NCBI RefSeq assembly: GCF_013426205.1
Contig: NC_089423.1
Coordinates: forward strand, 1,922,001 to 1,986,000
Source: Metarhizium brunneum
Taxonomy: Eukaryota > Ascomycota > Sordariomycetes > Hypocreales > Clavicipitaceae
Direction of reading: 5' to 3'
Length of the DNA: 64,000 nt
The notes beneath the pieces were generated by a model, which had not been told where the DNA came from, did no database searches, and saw nothing but the letters and a program-made list of their open reading frames with translations. How positions within the stretch are numbered: the first letter of the stretch is position 1; the number at the start of each line of letters is the position of its first letter. This document shows, one piece after another, positions 24,044 to 34,802 of this stretch. The position numbers and the translations under genes are program-made.

Positions 24044-25521
24044 ATGGGTGCCACGTATGTTGATTCTCCCTGAACGCCCTTTCGATATGGGCATCGAGCC
24101 CGGTTCCGAGTGCTCTTGCAGATTGTTCGTGGTCCTCTTGCTGGGCAGTCCATGATGGCTTTCGATTTTGACTGAGCCCTACATCGTGGGCAACTGCCAG
24201 CTCGATCTCTCTCTGGTGTCTCCCTTGGTCATTCAGGCTGGAATATTGCTTGCGGGCTGAGAGATGATGCAGGAGGTGTTGGGGATGAAGAATGTGCGCG
24301 TCAATTCTTCACCCTTAAATTTATTGTCGCTCAAAGGCTCAAGTTGCGGATTTCTCTGTACATTGGCCCGCGACTATTGTTCCTGAACATCTTGTTTGGG
24401 GTTGTTGTCGGATGAGTGCGAAGGAAATGAGGAGCTTGGGTTAGCGAGAAATTGTTGACCCGAGATGCTATCCCATCTCACCGATTAAATTCAAATTCGA
24501 GTCAGCCAAAGCAGAGAATGTCGCGCTACAGCTACAGTTCTCTCACCGGCGCTCTTGTTCATACCTTGAGTATGCCGGACCTCGTACTAATCTGATTTTG
24601 TGTAGTACCGTCCCTACCAAGGAGCAGATCCTCGTCCCTGAGACGCTTCTCAAGAAGCGCAAGTCTCAGGAGAAGGCCCGCGCCGAGCGCACTGCCTCTC
24701 TCCAGAAGAAGAAGGCTGTATGTATTCTCTCTCCGCATTTTCCTGGCATTATGATGCACAATATACCTATCAACTAGACATTTGTCAATGCTGTTGATCT
24801 TTATACCTTCTTTCGGGTCTGATTATTCGCCTGACCAAAAGTTGCTTTTTTATGCATTCAAAGTCGCGAACCAAAAGCTAACTTGCCCAATTAGGCCAAC
24901 AAGGAGAAGCGTGGCGTCATCTTCAAGCGTGCTGAGAAGTACGTCAAGGAGTACCGCGATGCTGAGCGTGAGAAGGTCCGCCTGCACCGCGTTGCCAAGG
25001 AGAACGACTCTGCCTACGTCCCTGCCGAGGCCAAGTTGATCTTCGTCGTCCGTATCAAGGGTATCAACAAGATGCCCCCCAAGCCCCGCAAGACCCTCCA
25101 GCTTCTCCGTCTGCTTCAGATCAACAACGGTGTCTTCATCAAGGCCACCAAGGCTACCACCGAGATGTTGAAGATTGTGGAGCCCTGGGTTGCTTACGGT
25201 TACCCCAACCTGAAGACCATCAAGGAACTCGTCTACAAGCGTGGTTACGGCAAGGTCGACAAGCAGCGCATTGCTTTGACCGATAACGCCATCATCGAGG
25301 AGTCTCTCGGCAAGTACGGCATTGTGTGCATGGAGGATCTCATCCACGAGATCTACTCCGTCGGCCCCAACTTCAAGCAGGCCTCCAACTTCTTGTGGCC
25401 CTTCAAGCTGTCCAACCCCACCGGTGGCTTCCGCCCCCGCAAGTTCAAGCACTTCATTGAAGGTGGCGACCTTGGCAACCGCGAGGAGGCTATCAACGCC
25501 CTCGTCCGCCAGATGAACTAG
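24044..25521 (+). CDS. rpl7: 60S ribosomal protein L7 (uL30)
   Basis: Exons 24044..24054 (11 nt), 24606..24717 and 24895..25521 total 250 codons, 249 residues, the normal size. The peptide starts MGAT and runs on through [19 protein letters not shown] and a long basic helix. The conserved core includes [49 protein letters not shown] and [18 protein letters not shown]. The 551-nt first intron after only eleven coding bases is typical of fungal ribosomal protein genes and probably contributes to expression. The 177-nt second intron contains a probable C/D snoRNA (separate entry), as RPL7 introns do in budding yeast. The protein binds 5S/25S rRNA and acts in large-subunit assembly. No frameshift or missing residues. 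Confidence 0.98.
24751..24832 (+). ncRNA. Probable intronic C/D box snoRNA (snR39/U51-like)
   Basis: It lies inside L7 intron 2. A C-box-like ATGATGC is at 24751-24757 and a D box CTGA at 24829-24832, about 80 nt apart as usual. Just before the D box is CTTTCGGGT, an exact complement of the universally conserved LSU rRNA segment ACCCGAAAG (in GACCCGAAAGATGG). Counting five bases from the D box points to 2'-O-methylation of the G in ACCCG, next to the site served by yeast snR39/snR59, which are also encoded in RPL7 introns. The C box departs from RTGATGA at the last base, and I see only a poor terminal stem, so exact ends are uncertain. Confidence 0.65.
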
Positions 25522-26089
25522 ATATAGTAACAAAAAGTGGCGTAGCTTTTACGACTGGATTTGGTGTGGTATGGACAATGGGAAAATTTATTTAACGGCA
25601 TGGTCGCTCGGCGTTTCGTACATTACAAGGTTTAAGGGTAATTGATTCCTTGATGAATGACACTAGAGTTCTGCATGCCACATTGTGATCTCCCTTTGGT
25701 GTTGAAGTGATTGACTTAAGATGTACATATGACGAGCCATGCGAATGCTTTATGCCTACATCCTGCTGCGGTGTCTGTCTGGCACTGGAGGTATGACTGC
25801 AATATGAATGTGGGCCGTGTCAGAGTAGGCTTATGTTCTAATATATCTAGTTCTACAAGGTAATTGCAATATGCGGGGAGCAGGAATAGTCGCTGTTCCT
25901 GTCACCCTTATAAGTTGCAGCTGAAGGCACTGTACTGTACCCCAACTCGGGTTACGTTTCGTAACTTTATCCTTTTGTTACGGGACTATTGTCCCGTACC
26001 AGTCCTATATCCTATGAGACGCCAGTCGAACTGAGTCAACACTAACTCTTAGTTTTACTGCCTGTGCGTGAAGCCTCATTGTTCGCATG
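25522..26089. other. Intergenic between convergent genes L7 and isa2
   Basis: About 570 bp. A short imperfect inverted run is seen around 25965-26010 (GTAACTTTATCC..TTGTTACGGGACTATTGTCCCG), with the hairpin CGGGACTATTGTCCCG at 25981-25996. No gene recognised. Confidence 0.45.
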
Positions 26090-26871
26090 CTACATCTTGA
26101 TATCGAAGCTTGTACCACAACCACAGCTACTTGTAGCATACGGATTGTCAACAATCTTAAATTGTGACCCAATCAATTCCATGGTAAAGTCCACCTTGCT
26201 CCCCTTTAGCAGATCCAGAGACGGCTCGTCCATTATAATTCTAGGGCCATGCTCAGATGAACTTGTCGTGTCCGCTTCGTCCGAGAATTGGAAGATGGTG
26301 TCGTCTTCGTTTACAACTGTCGACCATTCTGCCGTGTCCTTCGGTGGTATGGTGACTAGGCTCATTAGATACTGAAAGCCGTGGCAGCCCCCGCTTTCTA
26401 CCTGGATGCGAAGTGCGAGATTGGGATTGTCGTCCTTTTTCATAATTTGTGACAATCGCTGCAACGTAGAAACATTAGCATGGGCGCCTTTCGGACATTG
26501 AATACCAATTGCCAAACCTTTGCCGCTCTTGGGGTAATTTCCAACATCATTTCATTTCCATCTTCATCTTTTTGAGGGTTAAGCACACACACTGTGGCCT
26601 GTCGCGACACTGTCGTCGTGAAGGTTCGCTTCTGCGACTGTCGTAGACCACCGCTGAACGGGGCGCCTCGCAAGGACGCGCGGCCTGTGCGGGTAGTTTT
26701 CGTCGACCGTAAGAGAAAGGCAGCGTGGCAATGGGTTGTCGAGGCAGTTCGGGGAAGTAGAAACTCCAGAGGAGCGGATGATCTCGCAGCGGCGGTTGAG
26801 TAGCCACGCTTCGCGATTTGGATGAACGACCTTGCGGCCGATGCGCCATTTGCACAGCCAACGCTGGCCAT
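26090..26871 (-). CDS. isa2: Mitochondrial iron-sulfur assembly protein Isa2 (A-type/ISCA2)
   Basis: Exons 26871..26518 and 26458..26090 give 240 residues. The phase-0 intron starts with the less usual donor GTTTGG and ends ACGTTGCAG. The first 95 residues are rich in Arg, Ser, Thr and Ala with almost no acids (QIAKRGYSTAAARSS, RTFTTTVSRQ), as in a mitochondrial presequence. The HesB/IscA fold follows: LEITPRAAKRLSQIMKK, LRIQVESGGCHGFQY, SLDLLKGSKVDFTMEL, and the end SSCGCGTSF. The three invariant cysteines (Cys143, Cys230, Cys232) that bind iron or [4Fe-4S] clusters are present. With Isa1 and Iba57 it matures mitochondrial [4Fe-4S] proteins such as aconitase and lipoate synthase. An insert of about 30 residues before the DEPSLDLL segment is typical of fungal Isa2. 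Confidence 0.95.
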
Positions 26872-27554
26872 GGCGAGGACTGTAGGGCGAACGGGGGGGC
26901 TCTATGTACGTATGAGCTGTGAAGTCGACGAGATTTTGGTGTTGCTGAGAAATCAAGCAATAGGAATAGTATTTAGTAACAAGACAATTGACTGGTGCTA
27001 GTTGGCCCAGGGCGTCCAGAGCCTCCCGCCATCAGCCGAGCTGTTCCGCTAATCAGGCCAAACTCTTCCAGACGTGTGTGGCCCGAGGGGGCAAAAACGG
27101 CTAATAGCTCGCCGTCTAGTGGTCGGCCAGCGGGCCACTCAGCGCAACATGTGCAAGCCATGGCGGCCACAGTGGGCAGCACCAGACAGCAACCATCGCC
27201 GCTGGCCAGGAAAAACTAAACCGCCGGTCGCTGACATAAGCACACACAAAATTTCCCGGGCACAGAAATGGGAGCGACAGTGTGACACAAGGACGGGGGG
27301 CGGATTTGGACTGTGCAGCTGCACACTGTGAACTGTAACCACTTTGCATATGTCTTTGACGCTGAGTCTTCGCTAAGCCCCAAGTTGGGCGCCCCACCTC
27401 CCACCAAAAATCATCAATTTTCGACCCTCACGAGCCAGGCTCGATTCCCAACCCCGCGCATCGCACCTCGCGACGAATCCGTATTTCAACCCTCGATCGT
27501 CCCGAGGCGAAAACATCCACCGAGGAATAGCGCCAAGAGAAATATTAGCCCGCC
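26872..27554. other. Divergent promoter region isa2 / eIF3c
   Basis: About 680 bp between the two starts. GC-rich and without a supported gene; several overlapping short frames are shadows. Confidence 0.5.
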
Positions 27555-30450
27555 ATGTCTCGATTTTTCCGTGGTGGAGAGGACAGCTCCAGTGACAGCT
27601 CCTCTGATGAGGAAGAGCTCTACTCCGAGGAGGAGCAGGAGCAGGAGCTCGGCCAGAATGATTCCGAAGGTTCTGACGACATGGACGACTCTGATATGAG
27701 TGACGAGGAGACCTCCAGCGATGACGAAGCCGGTGGTGCCAACCGTTTCTTGAGGGATGCCGCTTCAGATAGCGAGAGTGAAGAGGAGGAAGTCCGAGCC
27801 AAAGTGAAGAGTGCCAAGGACAAACAGCGCGACGAACTTGACGCCTCCATCAAGCAGATTGAGAACGGCCAGAAGAACGGTGACTGGACATTGATTTCTG
27901 CTGGTACGTAGAAGTGTTGTCTTTAAAACCGTTGCCCCCCCTCCCTTTTGCTGTATCTTTTCCTCCCTTCCCCCCTCTTTATATTGTTTCAGCAGAAGAA
28001 AATTGGGAGCCGCCATTTGAATTCTGCAAGTGCTGTCAACACCATGGCCAGCCTGAAAGAACAGGGAAGGAAAGAAGAAGAAGAATATTGAACGATTATT
28101 GTGTCATTAACATATTGGTCTCGTAAACAGAATTCGACAAACTCAGCAGACAGGTTGTCCGCCTGCAAGATGGCGGCAAGACACCGAAGCCTTATATCCG
28201 AATCGTCGCCGAGTTGGAGGATTTCATGAACGAGGCTTTGGCCAAGGCAAAAGTTACACCCAAGAAGATGAACGCCATCCAGGCCCGTAACCTGAATGCC
28301 GTCAAGCAAAAGATCAAGAAGGCCAGCAAGGAGTACCAGACTGAAGTGAATGCTTACAGAGAAGACAAGGATGGCTTCATGGAGTCTGAAGATGAGGAAC
28401 CTGAGCCGGTCAAGCCAAAGAAAGTTGCCAGATTTCAGGAGGAGACCGCGCAACCCGAAGAGCTTGGCGACGATGGCTTTGCTACCGTTGGCAAGGGTGG
28501 TCGTACTCTCCAGTATACCCCAGAGAGTATCTTCAAACACCTGCGTGGCGTCATGGAAACTCGTGGAAAGAAGAACACCGATCGCGTTGAGCAGATCAAG
28601 GTGATGGAGAAGCTCGGCGAGATTGCTAACACTCCCTACCAGCAGATCCGTGTTCTGCTGGCTATCGTTTCCGCCAGATTCGATCTAAGCGCTGGTACAT
28701 CCAATGTGATGCCTTTGGAACACTGGAAAGCTGCAGAAAAGGAGCTTTCCACTCTTATAACTGTTCTTGAGAACAACAAGGACTATGTCGTTGTTGAGAA
28801 TGTTGAGGAGTGGGATGATGATGAGAAGGCCCCTGCTCTTCAGCCTGGCGAGAAATACATCAAGGTTGCTGGTAGTGTCGTCTCGTATGTTGAGAGACTG
28901 GATGATGAGCTCGTCCGATCCCTTCAAAGCATTGATCCTCATACTTCTGAGTACATTGAACGTCTCCAAGATGAGGGTGCCCTGTACAACATCATCGTCC
29001 GCGGCCAACTGTACTATGAGTACTTGCGCAAGGATCCTGCCCTCGAGATCCCTCAAGACAGCGTGAATAGAATCGTCATGAGACGACTGGAGCATGTCTA
29101 CTTCAAGGTCAGTCATAGTTTCTTCAGGATCCAGCCTCTTTTTCTTATTCTCTTGTTATGAAAACTAACGCATCAACACATCTGCAGCCTGCCCAAGTCA
29201 TCAAGACATTCGAGGAGAACTGCTGGAAGGCTGCTGGTGACAAGGTCGACTCTGTCATCACCCCCCGCAGCCAGTCCAGTGACGCCAACAATTTGGTCAT
29301 CGTTCTTTGCAACTACCTGTTCAGCAACAGTGACGGCATCATCCGAGCCCGAGCCATGTTATGCCAGGTCTACTTCCTCGCACTGCATGGCGAGTACTAC
29401 AATGCCCGCGACATGATGCTCATGTCCCACTTGCAGGACACCATTCCCAACTTCGATGTCCTAACCCAGATCCTTTACAACCGAACTCTGGTCCAGGTTG
29501 GTCTTTGCGCCTTCCGCAAAGGACTCGTTTATGACGCCCAGAACACCCTTCAGGAGATTTGTGGCAGCGGTCGCCAGAAGGAGCTGCTCGCTCAAGGTGT
29601 AATGATGCAGAGATACAGCCAGGTGTCGCCTGAACAGGAGCGCCTAGAGAAGCAGCGCCAGCTACCGTTCCACATGCACATTAACCTCGAACTCCTCGAG
29701 TGTGTGTACTTGACCTGCAGCATGCTTCTGGAGATCCCCCTGCTAGCCCAGACGGGATCTTCACCTGACGTCAAGAAGCGTGTCATCAGCAAGACCTACA
29801 GACGCATGCTCGAGTACCACGAGAGACAAATTTTCACCGGCCCTCCTGAGAACACGAGAGACCACGTCATGCAGGCCTCCAAGGCTCTTGCTGCTGGCGA
29901 GTGGAAGAAGTCAACGACTTTCATCCACAGCATCAAGATTTGGGAGCTGATGCCCAATGCCGAGGATATCAAGACTATGCTTTCCAAGCAGATCCAGGAA
30001 GAAGGCCTCCGCACCTACCTGTTCACATACGCCCCCTTCTATGACACTCTCGCTCTCGACACTGTAAGCGCCATGTTTGAGCTGGACATTGCCAAGGTCG
30101 CCGCCATTGTCAGCAAAATGATCAGCCACGAGGAGTTGGCCGCTTCTCTCGACCAGGTCACCAACAACGTCATCTTCCGCAAGGGCGTCGAGCTTAGCCG
30201 CCTGCAGTCCTTGGCTCTCACACTGTCAGACAAGGCCAGCGCGCTCATCGAGACCAACGAGCGAACTCTGGAACAGCGGACCCAAGGCACATCCAACGCC
30301 TTCGAGCGGCAAGGGGGCCGAGGCCGCGGTGGCCAACGGGGCGGCCAACGAGGAGGACGCGGCGGTGCCCGCACCGGTGGCCACACTCAGAGGCAAGCTG
30401 GCGGTACTCAGTTCACTGGTGGTGCTTTGGGAGCTGCTGTTCGGGGTTGA
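27555..30450 (+). CDS. nip1: Translation initiation factor eIF3 subunit C (Nip1)
   Basis: Exons 27555..27903, 28140..29107 and 29188..30450 give 859 residues, the usual size. The N-terminus [21 protein letters not shown] is the diagnostic acidic, Ser-rich start that binds eIF1 and eIF5 and carries CK2-type sites. The middle contains [18 protein letters not shown] and the long helical repeat region with [19 protein letters not shown]. The PCI domain is at about 600-790 ([42 protein letters not shown]). The tail is RGG-rich ([17 protein letters not shown]). Within eIF3 it bridges the 43S pre-initiation complex and multifactor complex in the cytoplasm. The first intron is 236 nt; in that intron a polypyrimidine run is seen but no snoRNA signature. 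Confidence 0.97.
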
Positions 30451-31406
30451 GCAAGAAGCCACTGACGTTTCAGTGTTGGGGAGATGCGCATTTAAACAAA
30501 CTTGGTATTCGGGGCGTAGGCGCACATATTTCGCGCTGCTTACGGCACACGGGAAGATATTAAAGACTATTTGTGGCCATTTTTTTCTTTTGTTTGTCCT
30601 AACTGCCGTGCACGGAATGGGGCGGGACTTGATGGATGCGACGGATGAGACGGATGAAACGAAACGTGCGGTCAAAATGTACGATTTGCATCAAAAAAAT
30701 TCATCGGAGAGTATGTAGTGAAGTCTCGTCTTCTTCTCTCCTTTTATCTCATAGGTTGCCATGGAGGGGACCCAAAGAGGAGAGGGGAAGGATTATGTTA
30801 GAAATGAGTCCAGCGACTTCAATACATGAATATGTTTACAAGTTTCACAGACGATCCGGTTCCATTCTCTTGCGGGTGAAGCCAGTATTGCAACGCGGAA
30901 AAAATGGCCAAAGTCCATGGCCGTCGGGCACAGGGGCTCCTAAACGCTGTAGTTGGTACAAAGTTTGCCCAAGTTGTGTTGATGTGAAGAAAAGGAGAAA
31001 ATAGCAGGAACTTTCTTCTTATAGCGAAGACGATTGTGTCGTTAGCCTTGAATATTTGGGAAACAAGATGCTGTTGATAGGCCGTTATTTACTTGGAAGA
31101 GCTCCTCGGGGAACGTTTGGAAAATTCTAATCATTTCTTTTGTTTGATTGCGTTTTGTGACGATGCTGCTAGTTTGAAGCGGATGGCGAACGGCACAGTT
31201 CGACTTGAAAAACGCAAGTATGCTACTGATCCCCCTTGCTTATGCTCGTTTCTAGTGTCGACATGGATCGACATGAAGATGGAGTACGGCGCGGGCCACC
31301 GCTAGTTCAGAGGGACTGCGGAGCACTCAGGTACAGTAGGAAGATTTTGCAAGGAGGGGTCACTGGAGGCTTGTTTCCATCCCCTCATGGAGATGTCTGG
31401 CGTGTT

Positions 31407-31427
31407 TTAGGGTTAGGGTTAGGGTTA
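31407..31427. repeat. Interstitial telomere-type repeat (TTAGGG)3.5
   Basis: TTAGGGTTAGGGTTAGGGTTA on the + strand is a perfect run of the canonical fungal telomere unit, in the middle of unique sequence about 710 bp upstream of pex11C. It may be a Tbf1-type binding site or a scar of break repair. Confidence 0.95.
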
Positions 31428-32085
31428 CAGAACACTCGGTTCTCCCAACTCTGCTTTGAGAGGCCAGAGTGGACGGGCTAGGACTCGGCGGGGATGGGAG
31501 ATGGACATGGTCGCACCGACCGCAGCACTCCAGCTTCATTCATGTGCCCCAACAGCTCCAGGACGTGGTGCTCTTCTCGTGCCGCCCTCGAAAGGGACCC
31601 CGAGGCAACCTGGGGCCTGGCCACGCCTCGCCGTCACATTAGCCGGCCGATGGCGTCTGCAGCGTAGTAGCCGCATGCAATTGAGTGCCGAGGCACCGCC
31701 GCCAGCTCCTTGCCGTGATGGATCAATCAATGGTCGAGTACTATTTCTGAACAAGGCACTCACAAGGAGAAGCCGGCCTCCACAAGCTGCTGTTGCCCAG
31801 ACGCAAGCTGCATGGGAATTCAGCTCGACCCCGGACACCGCCGCATCGCGTCACACAAGCGATACAAGCGCTCAACAATTCCCAGCGGGTGGCTGTCGCG
31901 GACGTGCCCCTTTTATTTGTGCCATTCTGCAGCGGCCAGCTCCCGTGCGGACGTCTTGCGGCAGTATTTGAACTCGGCTCTTCCGAGGCTCGATCCGACA
32001 AGGTCCCTCATCGCGGCTGCCCACCTGCGTCGACATCCGTCACTGCGACCGGCGAGCGAGCCGATATCCCTCACCTCACTCCCCC

Positions 32086-32130
32086 GCACCTCGAGCACCT
32101 CGAGCACCTCGCGCACCTCACGCACCTCGA
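32086..32130 (+). repeat. Five tandem 9-bp units GCACCTCGA in pex11C leader
   Basis: Units at 32086, 32095, 32104, 32113 and 32122 read GCACCTCGA with one or two changes in units 3 and 4. The array ends six bases before the pex11C ATG, so it probably lies in the 5' untranslated leader. Confidence 0.85.
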
Positions 32131-32136
32131 CATACC

Positions 32137-33087
32137 ATGAGCGCCGCCGACAAGCCCTCCTCCTCGGGCGTCGACACGAGCGTCGACGCCGCCGTTCCGC
32201 CCTCGCTGCCCCCGCCGTCGAACCGGAAGGCGCCCATCACGGCGGTGCTCGCGGCCGCGCCGTCTCGCGCCGATGCCCTGCTCGCCCACCTCTTCCGGTG
32301 CATGCAGACGCGGTCGGGCGCCGAGACGGTCCTCCTCTTCGCCTGCTACGCCTCCCGGCTGACGGGCTCCGTGCTCGAGGCCGCCGCCGGCGCCGCCATC
32401 AGACAGTCGGCGCGCCGCCTCGTCGCCCTGGCCTTCAAGCTGCCGCCCGCGACGACCGTCGTCATGTCCTCGACCGCGCCGCGGCCCTCGCTCGCGGCCC
32501 TCGCCCTCCAGCTCGGCGGCCGCTTCAAGGCCCTCGCCGCCATGATTAGCGAAACCCGCACCATGGGCCGCCTCTGGGGCCTGCTGGGGCTCTACTTTGC
32601 CGCCAAGAGGCTGGTGCTCAAGTCGCGCGCCGCCAGCAGCAGCAGCAACGAGAAAAACAAGCTCGACCACTCCTCGGCCGAGGACGCGTCCGAGGCCCTC
32701 TTCGACACGCTCGTCGCCTACGCCCAGGTCGCCTCGCTCATCGTCTACCAGGCGTCCGAGAACGTGGCCTTCCTGTCGAGCAAGAAGGTGCTGCCGTTTG
32801 CGCCCGCCACCCAGGGCCGCCTGGGTCTGCTGAGCGTCCGCGCCTGGGGGCTGTACGTCGCCATGGAGGGCGCCCGCTTGCTGGTTGAGCGAGGCCGCAG
32901 GACGGTCAGGGACGCCGAGTGGGCGGCCGCCTGGGACAAGAGCTTTTACAGAAACCTGGCCTGGGCGCCGCTGACGGTTCACTGGGGCTCGACGACGGGC
33001 GGCTTCTTGCCGGACATGGCAGTTTCGCTGCTGGCCTTTTACCCGGCTTCGGGTGCCATGGTGGACTTGTGGCGGTCGACGGCGTAG
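32137..33087 (+). CDS. pex11C: Peroxisomal membrane proliferation protein Pex11C-like
   Basis: Single exon, 316 residues, start ATG 32137 (ACCATGAGC). A disordered Pro/Ser-rich N-terminus (1-40) is followed by the Pex11 domain: RADALLAHLFRCMQTRSGAETVLLF (about 47-71, amphipathic helix), ISETRTMGRLWGLLGLYFAAKRL (about 136-158, the hallmark R..GR..L....) and VYQASENVAFLSSKKVL (about 204-220). The carboxy end has a hydrophobic pair of segments near TTGGFLPDMAVSLLAFYPASGAMV. Pex11 proteins tubulate and divide peroxisomes; filamentous fungi carry Pex11, Pex11B and Pex11C, and this layout fits the C branch best. Codon third positions are strongly G/C, clearly more so than the flanking genes. Confidence 0.85.
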   Translation: MSAADKPSSSGVDTSVDAAVPPSLPPPSNRKAPITAVLAAAPSRADALLAHLFRCMQTRSGAETVLLFACYASRLTGSVLEAAAGAAIRQSARRLVALAFKLPPATTVVMSSTAPRPSLAALALQLGGRFKALAAMISETRTMGRLWGLLGLYFAAKRLVLKSRAASSSSNEKNKLDHSSAEDASEALFDTLVAYAQVASLIVYQASENVAFLSSKKVLPFAPATQGRLGLLSVRAWGLYVAMEGARLLVERGRRTVRDAEWAAAWDKSFYRNLAWAPLTVHWGSTTGGFLPDMAVSLLAFYPASGAMVDLWRSTA

Positions 33088-33552
33088 TCGGGGACGGACG
33101 GACGGGACGGGGCGGATATATGACGAAAAGGAAAAGGGATGGGCGTATCAAAGTTGCTTCGAGACAACGACAGTCTCTACTGTGCTGGGTTTTGCTTTCT
33201 ATTGTCCCCCTTTTTTTTTGTGCGACGGGGTCTAGATCGTATAGACTCGGGGAACTTGAGATCTGATCTTGCTCATGTTGGCGGCACGGCTGCTTGACTT
33301 GGGCACATGGCGTGTGTATAAATAATATTCTGGGTCGTGGGCGACGAGACAACTGCCCCCTTCAAGTACTTATTTACTAGAGACGAACAAAGAAGAAAGA
33401 AAAAAATTGGCCGAATCTCGTGCTCTTATGCAAAAAGGATATGGTGGCTGGCTGGCTCCGTTGCCAAATGTTGCAACTACATGTCCGCCACAACCAGACG
33501 CGTCTTGGATATGTCGTACCGGGGGGTCAGATGCCCATCCCGATGTGAATAA
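33088..33552. other. Intergenic between convergent genes pex11C and HHE gene
   Basis: About 465 bp, presumably both 3' untranslated regions. No repeats or genes noted. Confidence 0.5.
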
Positions 33553-34159
33553 TCACATGGGCATCCTCATCATCTCCTCCTTGCTCCAGACGGCCCTCAT
33601 CCTCTCCGCGCCCAGCATCCTGACCTCGTCATCCAGATGCTCCCACAGCACGCCTCCCCACCCTTCCATCTTTTCCTTCAACACGCCCATTTCGAACTCG
33701 TCCCTCCCCGCATGACACTCCTTCACGTACCTCTCGAATTCCTGAAGCCCCTTGTGGATCTGCTCGTGCTGCTTCACCAAGCTCCCTCTCCTGGCGTCAA
33801 ACTCGGGCATGCGGGTCGCGAGAAGCGGGAATACATGCGCTTCTTCAATGCCGTGATGTGCCGAGAGGTGGCGAGCAAAGGAGATGGCCTCTTGGAGGAA
33901 TTGCTTCTGGGTGAGGTTCTGCGGGCGCCGGGAGGTGGTCGCTGCTGTCCAGAGGAGCGTCCAAGTCTGGCGGAAGTAGTTGTGCTGCGATACGAGATTA
34001 GTATGGTATCATGTGGTTCTGCTAGTGAGGCCAGCGTACAAATTGTTCCATCCGATCCGCCATGCGGTTGTATATCTTGAAGTCATGGTCCGTCAACGGC
34101 GGCAAGGCCCTCGTCTGGGCTGCCGCAGCGTCACTTGTTGCAGCTTCGTCGCCTGCCAT
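33553..34159 (-). CDS. Hemerythrin-like HHE cation-binding domain protein
   Basis: Exons 34159..34040 and 33984..33553 give 183 residues. The start is the ATG at 34159 in an ideal context (TCACCATGGCAGG); an in-frame ATG further upstream would add 45 residues of low-complexity sequence. The HHE four-helix bundle is read across the intron: PLTDHDFKIYNRMADRMEQF then HNYFRQTWTLL, FARHLSAHHGIEEAHVFPLL, LVKQHEQIHKGLQEFERYV and LWEHLDDEVRML. The metal ligands His and Glu of each helix (DHD, HN, HH.IEE, HEQIH, EHLDDE) are all present, so binding of a di-iron or other metal site is expected. Fungal members are small cytosolic proteins of unproven role, possibly oxygen, nitric oxide or metal sensing. 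Neighbours give no clue. Confidence 0.9.
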
Positions 34160-34802
34160 GGTGAAGCTCCAGGTGGTGAGATTCGCTCCCGATGCTCTTG
34201 GTGTTGGGGTTGCAGACGGAAACGGCGGAAACTTTAGATATGCTGCCTTTCTGGTCGTGGCATTTATCCTGCTCCATGTAAAGCGCAGGGCCATCCCTTT
34301 ATTGTCGCACCTTGTGTATACCTGGGCATATATGTCCGAGATACAACGATGGAATTCTTCAGACTCTCAAGTAGTACGTGCTGTTGGATACATGATTGGC
34401 TCCGTTGTTGCTGACCAAGGGAATTGTAAGCAACATAACTATGTAGATGCATCAATTGAACTTTCTGGCTGGTTCGAGCCGCGCGGGGAGGGCCAAAGCG
34501 GTAGCAGGTCACATTTCAATTAGTATTCACCTCTGCACCCAAGCGTGGAATGCAACGGATTCGGGTGGTAGATTCAATGCCAAGTTGGCGTGATACACTA
34601 ACATTGACTGCGGGGATGCCGCGCGGCAAGAGATTTTAGTGATTGCTGACTACGGATATCATCCCCTCCCATCTCGACTCATTTCTACTCCATGCCTATC
34701 TATCATCAAAAATAGCCGGGAAAATTAGACTCAACCCACTACTTGCGCTATCTGCATTGGCTGTGCGGTTGTAGACTCTACGATAACCTCACCTCCCGCC
34801 GT
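34160..34802. other. Intergenic between HHE and NACHT_N genes
   Basis: About 640 bp containing the promoter of the HHE gene and the 3' flank of the NACHT_N gene. I looked here for a NACHT or repeat domain remnant following the NACHT_N stop and saw none. Confidence 0.5.

Larger units (their letters stand above)
30451..32136. other. Intergenic region upstream of pex11C
   Basis: 1.7 kb without a supported gene. GC content rises sharply after about 31450. It holds an interstitial telomeric repeat and, next to the pex11C start, a 9-bp tandem repeat (separate entries). Confidence 0.5.

Noticed and set aside
24850..25533. 227-codon reverse frame opposite rpl7
   Set aside because: Antisense shadow caused by strong codon bias of the ribosomal gene.
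31456..32549. Overlapping long frames on both strands across the pex11C leader and gene
   Set aside because: They are shadows caused by high GC; only the Pex11 frame has family motifs.
34160..34294. N-terminal extension of 45 residues for the HHE protein
   Set aside because: The downstream ATG has a far better context and the extension is low-complexity; a mitochondrial form cannot be excluded.
34470..34490. GGTTCGAGCC resembling a tRNA B box
   Set aside because: No A box or acceptor stem at the right distance.
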